This document shows, in pieces, positions 33,897 through 43,547 of a DNA stretch of 64,000 bases. Source of the DNA: Paraclostridium sordellii (GTDB taxonomy: Bacteria > Bacillota > Clostridia > Peptostreptococcales > Peptostreptococcaceae); NCBI RefSeq assembly GCF_000953675.1, contig NZ_LN679998.1, positions 1,905,963 through 1,969,962 on the forward strand, read 5' to 3'. Both the position numbers and the translations under genes were made by a program. Each line of letters starts with the position of its first letter. The first letter of the stretch is position 1. The notes beneath the pieces were generated by a model. It made no database searches. It saw nothing but the letters and a program-made list of their open reading frames with translations, and was not told where the DNA came from.

Positions 33897-35123
33897 TTAT
33901 CCTAATAAATTAATAAATGTAGTTATAGTAGCAGAATTAAAAAACTCTATAAATAATGCTCCCACCAATGGTAGTATAAAAAATGCATTTGTTGATGGTC
34001 CATACTTACTTGTTATAGATTCCATGTTAGCAATACCATTAGGAGTTGCCCCCATTCCAAATCCACAGTGCCCTGCTGCAAGAATAGCTGCCGTATAATC
34101 TTTTCCCATAACCTTAAAAGTTATAAAATAAGCAAATAAAATCATTATTATAGTTTGCACTCCAAGCACGATAATTATAGGTATAGCTAAATCTATAAGT
34201 TCCCATAATTTTAAACTGCACATAGCCATTGATAAAAAAAGCGATAAACATATAGAACCAATTGTAGACAATTCTTTCTCAGAAGTTTCCCAAATTCCTT
34301 TTATATCTGAAAAATTCCTCATTATTGCAGCAATTATCATAGCTCCTATATACTCAGGTATTGTTATTTTTAATAATGAGAATATAGACGAAATTATAGT
34401 TCCCAACCCCATAGCAACTACAATTTGAATTACTGAATTTGTTAACTTAATTTCTGATAACTCACCTTTTGTAATTCCAAGACAAGTTCCATCTCCTTCT
34501 AAGCTAAGTTCTAAAATATTATTATTTCTATCTGACTCACATTCATCTGAAGATAAATTATATTTTTCAATTAGTCTTTTCCCAAGCGGACCACCTATTA
34601 TACTTCCTGATACTAATCCAAATGTAGCACATGCCATTGAAATACTAAGAGCTCCATTTAATCCACTACTTTCTATTACTGGTCCAAATGCCCCTGATGC
34701 TCCATGTCCTCCCGTCATAGACACAGAACCGGCTATTAATCCTAAAAGAGGATTGACACCTATTGCCTTAGCTGACAATACCCCAACTATATTTTGAGTT
34801 AAGACTAATAAAACTGCAACAACTAAAAATTTAAGAACTTTTGATCCTCCTTTTTTTAAAATGCTTATGCTTGCAGTAAATCCCACTGTTGTAAAAAAAG
34901 CTGTCATAAGTATATTTTGTAAGGTTGTATCAAAATTTATATATAATAAATTACTTTTTCTTAATAAAAATGATATAATTGCAAAGGAAAATCCTCCAAC
35001 AACTGGCGCAGGAATGCAATACTTTTTAAATATATTAACTCTTTCTTTTATAAAGGAACCTATGATTAAAACAATTGTAGTGAAAGCAATGCTTTGAATC
35101 ATACTTAAATTAACTTCAAACAT
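33897..35123 (-). CDS. GltS-family sodium/glutamate symporter
   Basis: The 408-aa polytopic protein matches GltS: IPAPVVGGFSFAIISFLL near the N-terminus, GLIAGSVSMTGGHGASGAFG (about residue 131) and AAGHCGFGMGATPNGIANM (about residue 350), the two inverted-repeat hairpin regions. It imports L-glutamate with Na+. The 2-oxoglutarate-type ferredoxin oxidoreductase genes lie directly upstream, with a terminator and 174 bp between, so a link in glutamate catabolism is plausible. Confidence 0.9.
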   Translation of the reverse strand: MFEVNLSMIQSIAFTTIVLIIGSFIKERVNIFKKYCIPAPVVGGFSFAIISFLLRKSNLLYINFDTTLQNILMTAFFTTVGFTASISILKKGGSKVLKFLVVAVLLVLTQNIVGVLSAKAIGVNPLLGLIAGSVSMTGGHGASGAFGPVIESSGLNGALSISMACATFGLVSGSIIGGPLGKRLIEKYNLSSDECESDRNNNILELSLEGDGTCLGITKGELSEIKLTNSVIQIVVAMGLGTIISSIFSLLKITIPEYIGAMIIAAIMRNFSDIKGIWETSEKELSTIGSICLSLFLSMAMCSLKLWELIDLAIPIIIVLGVQTIIMILFAYFITFKVMGKDYTAAILAAGHCGFGMGATPNGIANMESITSKYGPSTNAFFILPLVGALFIEFFNSATITTFINLLG

Positions 35124-35267
35124 AACACTACTACCCCCTTTAAATTGAATTTTATTTTTAAGTTTTTTCTTTTAACTTTATTTTCTGAAAATTAAAACCA
35201 AAAAAATTTTTCATATTTTAAATTGAATTATATACTTAATCTAAAATATGAAATTTAATAATTTGAT

Positions 35268-35301
35268 TTAAAAGAGAAAGGATTTATCCTTTCTCTTTTA
35301 A
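35268..35301 (-). terminator. Terminator of the kor operon
   Basis: A perfect 16-bp stem (35268-35283 with 35286-35301) with A and T flanks contains the korC stop codon at 35298. Confidence 0.75.
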
Positions 35302-35837
35302 TAAGCTAAATTAACTAGAGAGTGACCTAGTTTAAAAGCTTGTTCATTTAATTTTTCAGTTCCTTTTGGAACTCTTCCCAGAATTGCCCTTTTTAACATA
35401 TCATTATCTATTTCATCTATTAGTTCACCTATAACTCCTAAAGCTACTATATTTGCAACCATTTCTTTTCCTAAATTAGTTTTACTGCTTTCTATTATTG
35501 GAACCTTAATTATTTCTACACCATCAGATTTAAATCCTTTTTCATTCACAATAGAATCTATTATTATAGTTCCATCCTTCTTAACCGTATTTGAATATTC
35601 TTCAAATGATTTCTGAGTTAAACAAAGTAATAAATCAGCTTTCCTAGCTTTAGGAAAGTTTATTTCCCCATCACTTATTATCACTTCTGCTTTGCTTGCT
35701 CCACCTCTAGCCTCTGGTCCATAAGATTGAGTTTGAACTGAGTTTAAATTAGAAAGTATTGCTCCTTCTGCAAGTATTATTCCTGCTAAAATAAGTCCTT
35801 GTCCCCCAGATCCACTAAGCCTTATTTCTTTTCTCAT
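35298..35837 (-). CDS. korC: 2-oxoacid:ferredoxin oxidoreductase, gamma subunit
   Basis: The 179-aa subunit opens RLSGSGGQGLILAGIILAEG and has the QSYGPEARGGASKAEVIIS motif, both hallmarks of the KorC/PorC gamma chain. It completes a four-gene set for ferredoxin-dependent oxidative decarboxylation of a 2-oxoacid to acyl-CoA, most likely 2-oxoglutarate judging by the split KorABCD layout. It starts 19 bp after korB. Confidence 0.92.
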   Translation of the reverse strand: MRKEIRLSGSGGQGLILAGIILAEGAILSNLNSVQTQSYGPEARGGASKAEVIISDGEINFPKARKADLLLCLTQKSFEEYSNTVKKDGTIIIDSIVNEKGFKSDGVEIIKVPIIESSKTNLGKEMVANIVALGVIGELIDEIDNDMLKRAILGRVPKGTEKLNEQAFKLGHSLVNLAY

Positions 35838-35856
35838 ATCAATATCTCCCCTATAT

Positions 35857-36669
35857 TTACTTAAATCTATTTATTATTTTCTGATACTCATCTGTATATT
35901 CTGGCATTTTTATATCCTTAAATATCCCATAAAATTCTTTATTTTCAAGTTTTTCACTTGGCAGCTTATCTCTAAGAGAAACATCCACATAATTATCTTT
36001 TATTAAATTCATAAGTCCTACGGCAGAACCTTTTTTATTCTTTCGTCCGTAATAAGTAGGGCATATACTTATTCCTTCTAAAACAGAAAATCCCTTATGA
36101 CTTATACCTTTTTTTATATAATCTATCATTTGCTTTGCATGGTATGCAGTCCCTCTTGCAACAAAGGTAGCACCTGCTCCTATTGATAATTCACATATAT
36201 CAAATGGTTTGTCTATATTTCCATAAGGAGCTGTTGTAGCAAGATCATTAGTTTTAGTAGTTGGAGAAAATTGACCTCCTGTCATACCATATATATTATT
36301 GTTAAAAACTATTGTAGTTATATCTATGTTTCTTCTACATGCATGAATTAAATGATTTCCACCTATAGCTGTACAGTCACCATCTCCAGTAACTACTATT
36401 ACATGCATATCTGGGTTTGCAAATTTAACTCCTGTTGCAAATGGAATAGCTCTACCATGAGTAGTATGTAAAGTATTGAAGTCTAAATATCCCGAAGCTC
36501 TTGATGAGCACCCAATCCCTGATACTATACAAACATTATTTTTATCTAGGCCTAATTCTTCTATTGCAACTGCTATAGATCTCATAAGAATTCCATGACC
36601 ACACCCAGGGCACCATATATGAGGCAACCTTTCTGATCTAAAGTTATTTTCTATAACGCTACTTGGCAT
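35857..36669 (-). CDS. korB: 2-oxoacid:ferredoxin oxidoreductase, beta subunit (TPP-binding)
   Basis: The 270-aa subunit carries the thiamine diphosphate site: HIWCPGCGHGILMRSIA at residues 17-33, GIGCSSRASGYLD, VTGDGDCTAIGGNHLIH and the metal-binding NNNIYGMTGGQ. Its start overlaps the korA stop by 19 bp, with GGAGGTG as ribosome site. Together with KorA it forms the catalytic core in the cytosol. Confidence 0.95.
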   Translation of the reverse strand: MPSSVIENNFRSERLPHIWCPGCGHGILMRSIAVAIEELGLDKNNVCIVSGIGCSSRASGYLDFNTLHTTHGRAIPFATGVKFANPDMHVIVVTGDGDCTAIGGNHLIHACRRNIDITTIVFNNNIYGMTGGQFSPTTKTNDLATTAPYGNIDKPFDICELSIGAGATFVARGTAYHAKQMIDYIKKGISHKGFSVLEGISICPTYYGRKNKKGSAVGLMNLIKDNYVDVSLRDKLPSEKLENKEFYGIFKDIKMPEYTDEYQKIINRFK

Positions 36670-37799
36670 TTTCCCACCTCCATAACTTTTTCGATTATAT
36701 CATCAGGTGTTATAATTTCTCCATTATATTTATTGATTCCTATTATATTACAACTACTATCACATACTCTTTGAACTTCTAGAACCATTTGCCCATAATT
36801 TAATTCTGGTACATATATGTTTTTAGATTTACTACTTAATTCTTTTACCCTGTCTTCTGGGAATGGCCAAACTGTTTTTACCGTAAATAACCCAGCTTTT
36901 ATTCCCTGCTCTCTTAAGTAATCTACTGCATCTTTTGTGCATCTACTCATACAACCAAAAGTTATAAATAACTCTTCACAATCTTCTACTTTGTATTCAT
37001 CATAAATTAATATATCATCTAAATTTTTATTTATTTTATCCATAAGTCTATCCATTAAAATTTGAGTTTGTTTTGTGCTATTTGTTGGGAATCCTGTTTC
37101 ATCGTGCATAAGGCCTGTTACATGATATCTGTATCCATCTGAGAAGTTTGCCATAGGTGGTACTAGAGTTGATTGATCATAAATTTTATAGTCTTTTTTA
37201 TCTATATTAATTTTCATTCTTTCATATATCTCTAACTCATTTGATTGAGGTATTTCTACTTTTTCTCTCATATGACCTATAACTTCATCTAAAAGTAAAA
37301 TTACAGGTGTTCTATACTTTTCTGAAAAATTAAATGCCTTTACTGTTAAATCAAAAGTATCTCTTACAGTCGTTGGTGATAAAGCTATTATTGGATGGTC
37401 TCCATGAGTTCCCCACTTTGCTTGCATTAGATCGCCTTGAGCTGGAGAAGTTGGTAAACCAGTACTTGGTCCACATCTTTGTACATTTACTATTACGCAT
37501 GGAATTTCTGCAAGTGCTGCATATCCAATATTTTCTTGTTTTAAAGAAAATCCAGGTCCACTAGTTGCTGTCATTGACTTAAGTCCTGTTAAAGATGCTC
37601 CTATAGTTGCAGCCATTGATGCTATCTCATCTTCCATCTGAATAAACTTCCCTCCTATTTTTGGAAGCATATATGATGAAATTTCAGCAACTTCTGTAGA
37701 CGGCGTTATCGGATAACCTGCAAAAAAATTCATTCCTGCATATAATGCACCGTGTACACAAGCTTCATTTCCTTGTAATAACTTTACTTTTTTAAGCAT
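36651..37799 (-). CDS. korA: 2-oxoacid:ferredoxin oxidoreductase, alpha subunit
   Basis: The 382-aa subunit has the YPITPSTEVAE motif (about residues 30-40), the MEDEIASMAATIGASLTGLK stretch and TSGPGFSLKQE. These define the 2-oxoglutarate/2-ketoisovalerate-type alpha chain that shapes the substrate pocket and CoA site. GGGGGGG precedes the ATG. It follows the ferredoxin-like korD gene by 14 bp. Confidence 0.94.
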   Translation of the reverse strand: MLKKVKLLQGNEACVHGALYAGMNFFAGYPITPSTEVAEISSYMLPKIGGKFIQMEDEIASMAATIGASLTGLKSMTATSGPGFSLKQENIGYAALAEIPCVIVNVQRCGPSTGLPTSPAQGDLMQAKWGTHGDHPIIALSPTTVRDTFDLTVKAFNFSEKYRTPVILLLDEVIGHMREKVEIPQSNELEIYERMKINIDKKDYKIYDQSTLVPPMANFSDGYRYHVTGLMHDETGFPTNSTKQTQILMDRLMDKINKNLDDILIYDEYKVEDCEELFITFGCMSRCTKDAVDYLREQGIKAGLFTVKTVWPFPEDRVKELSSKSKNIYVPELNYGQMVLEVQRVCDSSCNIIGINKYNGEIITPDDIIEKVMEVGKCQVAL

Positions 37800-37813
37800 T
37801 TTGTTCCCCCCCG

Positions 37814-38011
37814 TTATTTCGCATCCTTAGATATATAAATAGCATAATCTGGACATCTAAGTTCACATAATCCACAAAGTATACATTTTTGTATATCTTC
37901 TACACATATAGTATTTTTTTCTAATTTTAATATTTTTTTTGGACAATACTCTACGCAAATGCCACAACCTTTACACCAATTAGTGTTTAGTATAAGTTTA
38001 CCTTTTCCCAA
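37814..38011 (-). CDS. korD: 2-oxoacid:ferredoxin oxidoreductase, 4Fe-4S delta subunit
   Basis: The 65-aa ferredoxin domain has two cluster motifs: CKGCGICVEYCPKK and CILCGLCELRCPDYA. It passes electrons from the catalytic subunits to external ferredoxin. An ATG exists at 38086 but gives an unrelated basic leader. The TTG at 38011 has GGGGGGATAAAT directly upstream and starts the protein at GKGKLILNTNWC, the usual length, so I chose it. First gene of the kor operon. Confidence 0.88.
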   Translation of the reverse strand: MGKGKLILNTNWCKGCGICVEYCPKKILKLEKNTICVEDIQKCILCGLCELRCPDYAIYISKDAK

Positions 38012-38321
38012 ATTTATCCCCCCAAAAACTTTTACTTTCAATATAATGTTAGCTAAGTTTTCTTTAATTTGCAATTTAAATTTCACTTTTTTGAATTTTT
38101 ATACTTTTTTGCAAGTTTACTTGTTTTTATTTCAAAATATCATTTAAATTTTTTATCAAAGTAAATTTTTGTTTTAATTTTATACTTTAACACTATGATT
38201 TACCTATATTTCAAAATAATTTTATTGAATATTTAAAAAAAGCTAAATTTCTATTTATATGTTTTTTAAATTAAAAAGAAATGCTAAGTTAATCAACTTT
38301 CATGGTTTAAATAGGCTTTTG
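38012..38321. other. A/T-rich intergenic region upstream of korD
   Basis: This 310-bp gap holds no supportable open frame. A possible minus-strand promoter for korDABC is TTGCAA with a 17-bp spacer and TAACAT, about 20-30 bp before the GGGGGG ribosome site. Nothing else was recognised. Confidence 0.4.
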
Positions 38322-38375
38322 CATATAAAAAATGAGTAGAAATTTTAATTTATGTCTCTACTCATTTTTTATATG
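38322..38375 (-). terminator. Terminator of the rluB-mnmM operon
   Basis: A perfect 19-bp stem (38322-38340 with 38357-38375) and 16-nt loop with a T6 run lies just after the methyltransferase stop codon at 38383. Confidence 0.7.
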
Positions 38376-38382
38376 TATTATA

Positions 38383-38964
38383 TTAATATTCTTTCTTTTT
38401 TTCAATTAGTACTAATCTTGGAGGATTATTAATTTGATTTACAAAATTACAATTTAAAACATTAAATTTTGTTTGATCTAAATTCTTAACATACTCAAAT
38501 ACTGCATTAAATTCATCCATTCCACCTTCATGACCAGTATAAATTGCTATACTTACTAATCCATGAGGTTTTAAAACTTCTAGCGACTTTTCAATCGCTT
38601 TAATCGTTGTATCTGGTTTTGTTATAATTTGATGCTTTGCTCTAGGCAAATAACCTAAATTAAAAAGAACACAACTTACGCCTTCTGTAATGTATGAATC
38701 CATATTTTCGTGTCCATCTAATATTAATTTAACACGATCTATAAGTTGTGATTTCTCTAATTTTTTTCTTGTGCTTTTTATAGCTTCTTCTTGTACATCA
38801 AAACTGTATACTAATCCATTTTCTCCTACTTTTTCAGCAAGATACTTAGTATCATACCCATTTCCCATTGTTGCATCTATAACAATATCTCCTAATTCTA
38901 TAACATCTTCTAATAAAACTTTATTTAAATCTGTTACTTTAGTTAAATACTTAGCTTTAATCAT
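38383..38964 (-). CDS. mnmM: SAM-dependent methyltransferase, YtqB/MnmM family
   Basis: The 193-aa protein has the Rossmann SAM motif VIDATMGNGYDTKYLAEKVG (about residues 28-47), the VSCVLFNLGYLPRAKHQI motif and a C-terminal NNPPRLVLIEKK. This is the YtqB family, which in Bacillus is the MnmM tRNA methyltransferase that finishes mnm5s2U34 in the anticodon. It starts 20 bp after rluB, so the two RNA-modification genes are co-transcribed. The MnmM role is inferred from family. Confidence 0.87.
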   Translation of the reverse strand: MIKAKYLTKVTDLNKVLLEDVIELGDIVIDATMGNGYDTKYLAEKVGENGLVYSFDVQEEAIKSTRKKLEKSQLIDRVKLILDGHENMDSYITEGVSCVLFNLGYLPRAKHQIITKPDTTIKAIEKSLEVLKPHGLVSIAIYTGHEGGMDEFNAVFEYVKNLDQTKFNVLNCNFVNQINNPPRLVLIEKKKEY

Positions 38965-38984
38965 ATACTGCCTCTTTCCAAAAC

Positions 38985-39701
38985 CTATTTTACTGTTTTT
39001 AAATAATCTATTTCTTCTTGAGTTAAATATCTATATTGTCCTATTTCTACATCCTTTAAAACTATTTTACCCATAGCTTTTCTCCTTAAGTTCATTACTG
39101 GATGGTTTATAGCCCTACACATTTTTCTTACCTGTCTATTTCTACCTTCATGTATTTTAATTTCACATACGCAATAATTTTTTTCTTCATTTTTCTTTAA
39201 TACTTTGATCTTAGCAGGAGCTGTTTTATAATCTTCTATATATAATCCTTTTTCAAAGTTTTTCATTTCATTTAATGTAGGAATTCCTTTTAAAGTAGCT
39301 ATATAAGTTTTATCAACTTCATGCTTTGGATGAGTTAATTTATATGTTAAATCTCCATCATTTGTTAAAAGCAATAGTCCACTAGTTTCATAATCTAATC
39401 TCCCAATAGGATATACTCTCTCTCCTACATCTTTCACCAAATCTATAACGCTTTTTCTATCAAATTGATCTTTTACTGTAGTTACATATCCTTCAGGTTT
39501 GTTTAACATTATATAAACTAATCGTTCTTCAAGACCGATTAGCTTTTCATCTACTTCTACTCTATCATTATTTTCATCTACTTGAAATGATAATTCATTT
39601 ATTATTTTTCCATTCACTTTAACTCTTCCTGCATTTATTAATTCTTCTGCTTTTCTTCTAGAAGCCACTCCACAAGAAGCTATATATTTATTAATTCTCA
39701 T
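38985..39701 (-). CDS. rluB: Pseudouridine synthase RluB family
   Basis: The 238-aa protein has an N-terminal S4 RNA-binding domain (MRINKYIASCGVASRRKAEE) and a catalytic domain with the active Asp in GRLDYETSGLLLLTNDG, plus EGRNRQVRKMCRAINHPV. These are RsuA/RluB-group signatures for pseudouridylation of rRNA, in the case of RluB position 2605 of 23S rRNA. AAGGAG precedes the ATG. Confidence 0.93.
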   Translation of the reverse strand: MRINKYIASCGVASRRKAEELINAGRVKVNGKIINELSFQVDENNDRVEVDEKLIGLEERLVYIMLNKPEGYVTTVKDQFDRKSVIDLVKDVGERVYPIGRLDYETSGLLLLTNDGDLTYKLTHPKHEVDKTYIATLKGIPTLNEMKNFEKGLYIEDYKTAPAKIKVLKKNEEKNYCVCEIKIHEGRNRQVRKMCRAINHPVMNLRRKAMGKIVLKDVEIGQYRYLTQEEIDYLKTVK

Positions 39702-39856
39702 AATTTTCTCCTTAAATTTAATTTATTCACATTAGATTATTATACTATAATTTCTAAAACAATTTAAAATAAATTTACCATTTATATTATTTTATTAATA
39801 AAATTTGGCTAAATTAATACTAATTATATAGACAAAATATTTTAGGAGGTGTTTCT

Positions 39857-40951
39857 TTGATTTCTCGAGATAATATCAAATATTGTATACTAGTAGTATT
39901 TATATCTTTAATAATGTTTAAAGCTATAAATAGTCCATATACATTTATTTTAGGTATAAATTCTGTAATTAAATTTTTAAGCCCTTTTTTATTAGCAATA
40001 TTGATATGCCTTTTAGTTAACCCAATAGTTACGTTTTTAGAAAAAAATTTAAAGCTTCCTAGAATTTTAAGTATACTAAGTTCTTATATAATGATATTTT
40101 TTATTATTGGATTAGGATTAAATTTTTTAGTCCCAGCCGTAATAGATACTTTAAATACTATAATCATTGAAATTCCAAGCTCTATAAATAGCATTAATAA
40201 ATTTATAGATGTATATATGTCTAGATTTGAACTATTGCAAACACTACTTCCTCATATACAGAAAAATTTAGATTTATTATTAAATAATCTCATTTCGATA
40301 TTAAGTAAATTTTCTTCAAATATATTTCTATATATTTTAAGTGTTACATCACTACTATTTAATACCATAATGGGAATTATATTATCCATTTATATATTAT
40401 TTGATAAAGAAAAAATATTAATAAAGCTAAAAAATTTATTATACTCTACTTTTTCTAGAAAAAAATCAAAAAAAATTCTAGAATTTTTCTTTATTTCTAA
40501 TAGGATATTTTATCATTATATAGTTGGAAAGTTAATAGATTCTCTTATTATAGGTATTTTAGCTTTTATAGGTTTTGAATTTATACTTAATATAAAAAGC
40601 AGTTTATTTTTATCTTTCATAGTATTTTTAACTAATATGATTCCATACTTTGGTCCATTTATAGGTGCTATATTTCCTATAATAATGACATTGGTATACA
40701 GTCCTATAAAATCATTATGGGTAGCTTTATTTTTACTCATTTTACAACAAATTGATGGAAACTTTATAGGCCCTAAAATTATGGGAGATTATGTAGGAAT
40801 AAGTCCACTTCTAATTATATGTGCAGTTTTAATAGGCGGATCTTTGTTTGGATTAGTAGGAGTATTTTTATCAGTTCCTATAGCAGCTATTATCAAAATT
40901 TATGTAGATAAGTATATTGATTCAAACCTAAATATAGAAGAATCAGAATAA
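39857..40951 (+). CDS. AI-2E/PerM-family membrane protein
   Basis: The 364-aa protein has about seven to eight membrane helices, a soluble segment in the middle and the conserved IPYFGPFIGAIFPIIMTLVY and GPKIMGDYVGISPLLIICAV regions of the AI-2E (PerM/YdbI/YtvI) family, several of which are Na+/H+ antiporters or unknown exporters. The start is TTG 39857 with AGGAGGTG upstream; no ATG has a comparable site. It is one of few plus-strand genes and shares a terminator with the next gene. Confidence 0.9.
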   Translation: MISRDNIKYCILVVFISLIMFKAINSPYTFILGINSVIKFLSPFLLAILICLLVNPIVTFLEKNLKLPRILSILSSYIMIFFIIGLGLNFLVPAVIDTLNTIIIEIPSSINSINKFIDVYMSRFELLQTLLPHIQKNLDLLLNNLISILSKFSSNIFLYILSVTSLLFNTIMGIILSIYILFDKEKILIKLKNLLYSTFSRKKSKKILEFFFISNRIFYHYIVGKLIDSLIIGILAFIGFEFILNIKSSLFLSFIVFLTNMIPYFGPFIGAIFPIIMTLVYSPIKSLWVALFLLILQQIDGNFIGPKIMGDYVGISPLLIICAVLIGGSLFGLVGVFLSVPIAAIIKIYVDKYIDSNLNIEESE

Positions 40952-40953
40952 AT

Positions 40954-40987
40954 AAAAATAAGAACCAGTTTTTTGGTTCTTATTTTT
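40954..40987. terminator. Bidirectional terminator
   Basis: A perfect 14-bp stem (40954-40967 with 40974-40987) with A and T runs lies between the convergent AI-2E gene and the minus-strand gene ending at 40992. Confidence 0.8.
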
Positions 40988-40991
40988 AACT

Positions 40992-41603
40992 TTATAAATA
41001 TTTTTTTAAATCTTTCAAATTTATATCCACAAAATTTATATTTTCATCTATAGATTTTAATCTTTGCTCATTTATATTTTTTTCTTGTGTAACTAATAAG
41101 ACTTCAGGTACTTCAAAAAAAGGTATTGTCGAATTTCTTATTTTATATTTTAAGTTTTTATATTTACTTAGTTTAAAAATATCATTTAATTTTATATCTA
41201 TTAGCTTTTGTTTCAGTTCATTATCTTTATTCATATATTCAATATAGATATCATACTTATCATTATCGACAGTTATATTTCTATAAAATCTTTTAATTTC
41301 ATAACCTGACGATTCCATTTTAAGTACAATTTCTGATCCTATTATCATCTTTAAAAGTTCTTTTCCTTTGTAAACTTTCCCTCCATTTAAATAGTATATA
41401 CCCGAGCTATCTTTATAATCTCCATACACTATATTACAAGGATACTTTCTTAAAGTAAACTCTCTACACATCCTCCTTAATGTTTTTTTATAAGGAGATT
41501 TTATTATTTTTCTTTTTTTAGAAAAAAATTTATTAAATTGTTGCTCGGTTGCACACCTTACTTGACTCATTAAAACAAGTATCTCCTTTTCCATACCTAG
41601 CAT
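40992..41603 (-). CDS. Hypothetical protein, possible replication-relaxation-like
   Basis: I do not firmly recognise this 203-aa protein. It begins with a helical, winged-helix-like region (MEKEILVLMSQVRCATEQQF, with a basic KKTLRRMCREF). It ends in alternating beta/alpha segments that include DKYDIYIEYMNK and KLIDIKLND, which recalls a nuclease-like core as in Replic_Relax proteins. That parallel is weak. The start is ATG 41603 with AAGGAG 9 bases upstream; an ATG at 41666 has no ribosome site. Confidence 0.6.
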   Translation of the reverse strand: MLGMEKEILVLMSQVRCATEQQFNKFFSKKRKIIKSPYKKTLRRMCREFTLRKYPCNIVYGDYKDSSGIYYLNGGKVYKGKELLKMIIGSEIVLKMESSGYEIKRFYRNITVDNDKYDIYIEYMNKDNELKQKLIDIKLNDIFKLSKYKNLKYKIRNSTIPFFEVPEVLLVTQEKNINEQRLKSIDENINFVDINLKDLKKYL

Positions 41604-41688
41604 TATTTTATTCTCCTTGATGTATATTATAGCAAGTCTTAATTTCATTATATTAAATCTATGCAAGAAAATTTACACTTTAAATAAA

Positions 41689-41716
41689 AAAAGTATAGAC
41701 ATACGCCTATACTTTT
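41689..41716 (-). terminator. Terminator of the marR-MATE operon
   Basis: A perfect 10-bp stem (AAAAGTATAG arms, 8-nt loop) followed by a U-run covers the MATE stop codon at 41715. Confidence 0.7.
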
Positions 41717-43085
41717 ATGCAATCACTTCTTGCTCTTCTCTATTTACTTTTTGCTGACTCTTAAATTCTCTATATAATATAATTATAGTTATTACTGTTG
41801 CTAAGAAATCTGAAACTGGTTGAGCATACCAAACTCCGTCTAATCCTAAGAACTTAGGTAGTATTAATATCATCGGTATTAATATTATTACTTGTCTAAG
41901 TAAACTAAGTATTATAGCAGTTTTAGCTTTACCTATAGATTGAATATAGTTTGATCCTGTTATAGATATACCTATTATAGGAAGCATTAATAAGTATATT
42001 CTAGCTCCAGTTACTGACATTTCCATAAGTTTAGGATCTCTATTAAACATTCCAACTATAAGTTGTGGAACAGTTTGTATTAATAACCAACCTGTTGTCA
42101 TTATAATTACTGCCACTATTGCTGATAATTTAAATGCTTTATTAGCTCTATCATACTTAGCTGCTCCAAAGTTAAATCCAATAATTGGTTGTGCTCCTTG
42201 ATTTAACCCAAATATAGGCATTGATATCATAAGTGCTATAGATGATACTGTCGCCATAGCTCCTATAGCTAAATCTCCACCATAAGTTTTTAATGCATTG
42301 TTGGAAATCACCTGAACTAAGCTAGTTGCTAATTGCATTGCAAAAGGAGCAGATCCTATTGCGAAAACTGGTTTTACTAAATTTTTATCTAATCTTAAAC
42401 TAGATTTTTTAAATTTTAGATTTGACTTTCCTTTAACATAATATGATAATCCCCATACAGCAGTTACTAACTGAGCTATAACAGTTGCTATAGCTGCACC
42501 TTTTATACCTAAATGAAATACAAAAATTAAAACTGCATCTAATATAATGTTTGTTAAACACCCAACAATCATTATAATAGCGGATAATTTTGGATTTCCA
42601 TCTCCTCTAATAGTAGTATTAAGAGTATATCCTAACATACTAAATATTGTTCCACCTAAGATTATATATATAAAATCTTTTGCATATGGTAATGTGGAGT
42701 CACTAGCTCCAAATACTCTAAGTATTGGCTCACAAAATAAAATTCCTAAAATAGTTATTATAAATCCTATTACTATAGCTAATGTTATACTATTTCCTAT
42801 AATTTTTTCAGCTTCATCTCTTTTTCCTTGACCCAATTTTATAGATATATTGGTAGTAGCTCCTATTCCTACAAGCATGGAAAATGCTAGTATTATAGTC
42901 ATAATTGGTAGACATATACCAACTCCTGTTATAGCAAGAGGTCCTGCTCCAGGTATGTTTCCTATAAAAATTCTATCTACAACATTGTAAAGTGCATTAA
43001 CCATCATTCCTATAATAGCCGGCACTGAATATTTTAGTAGTAATTTAGGTATAGATTGTGTTCCTAAAATTTGTTCATTTTGCAT
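41715..43085 (-). CDS. MATE-family efflux transporter
   Basis: The 456-aa protein has twelve predicted helices and MATE features: LLLKYSVPAIIGMMVNALYN near the start, IFIGNIPGAGPLAITGVGI, and PIFGLNQGAQPIIGFNFGA in the second half. It is expected to extrude cationic drugs or metabolites with Na+ or H+. It starts 13 bp after the MarR gene with an AGGAGG site, so it is in an operon under MarR control. Confidence 0.92.
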   Translation of the reverse strand: MQNEQILGTQSIPKLLLKYSVPAIIGMMVNALYNVVDRIFIGNIPGAGPLAITGVGICLPIMTIILAFSMLVGIGATTNISIKLGQGKRDEAEKIIGNSITLAIVIGFIITILGILFCEPILRVFGASDSTLPYAKDFIYIILGGTIFSMLGYTLNTTIRGDGNPKLSAIIMIVGCLTNIILDAVLIFVFHLGIKGAAIATVIAQLVTAVWGLSYYVKGKSNLKFKKSSLRLDKNLVKPVFAIGSAPFAMQLATSLVQVISNNALKTYGGDLAIGAMATVSSIALMISMPIFGLNQGAQPIIGFNFGAAKYDRANKAFKLSAIVAVIIMTTGWLLIQTVPQLIVGMFNRDPKLMEMSVTGARIYLLMLPIIGISITGSNYIQSIGKAKTAIILSLLRQVIILIPMILILPKFLGLDGVWYAQPVSDFLATVITIIILYREFKSQQKVNREEQEVIA

Positions 43086-43098
43086 ATAAAATCCTCCT

Positions 43099-43518
43099 TT
43101 ACATATTTATACAAACTTTATTTAGAAGATTTAATAGGTGTTTACTTTCTTCTTTACTTAAATTAGTTGCTATTTTATTTTCCCATTTCATCATAATAGA
43201 AAATACATTTTCTTGTACTTCTTTACCCTTATTTGTCAAATATACTTTATTTGCTCTCTTATCTATTTCATCTTTTACTCTAGATACAAATCCTGCTTCT
43301 TCTAATTTTTTTATAGCTCTAGCCGTAGTTCCTTTGTCTATATGTAAAGCTTCAGCAAGATCTTCTTGACTTTTTCCATCGCCCCTATAAAGTTCTAGCA
43401 AAAACATAACTTGCCCAGATCCTATACCTAGATCGTTAAGTTCTTTAGATATATATATCCTTCCTTTTCTATGAATTTGTGATATATATCTTCCAATATA
43501 TTTGCCATCTTTTTTCAT
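43099..43518 (-). CDS. MarR-family repressor of the MATE operon
   Basis: The 139-aa dimeric winged-helix regulator has KSQEDLAEALHIDKGTTARA as recognition region and DKRANKVYLTNKGKE as wing. It heads an operon with the MATE gene. Two identical 18-bp semi-palindromes overlap its promoter (43548-43601), so autorepression relieved by a toxic ligand is likely. GGGGG precedes the ATG. Confidence 0.92.
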   Translation of the reverse strand: MKKDGKYIGRYISQIHRKGRIYISKELNDLGIGSGQVMFLLELYRGDGKSQEDLAEALHIDKGTTARAIKKLEEAGFVSRVKDEIDKRANKVYLTNKGKEVQENVFSIMMKWENKIATNLSKEESKHLLNLLNKVCINM

Positions 43519-43547
43519 TTTATATCCCCCTATCTATAAGATAGTTT

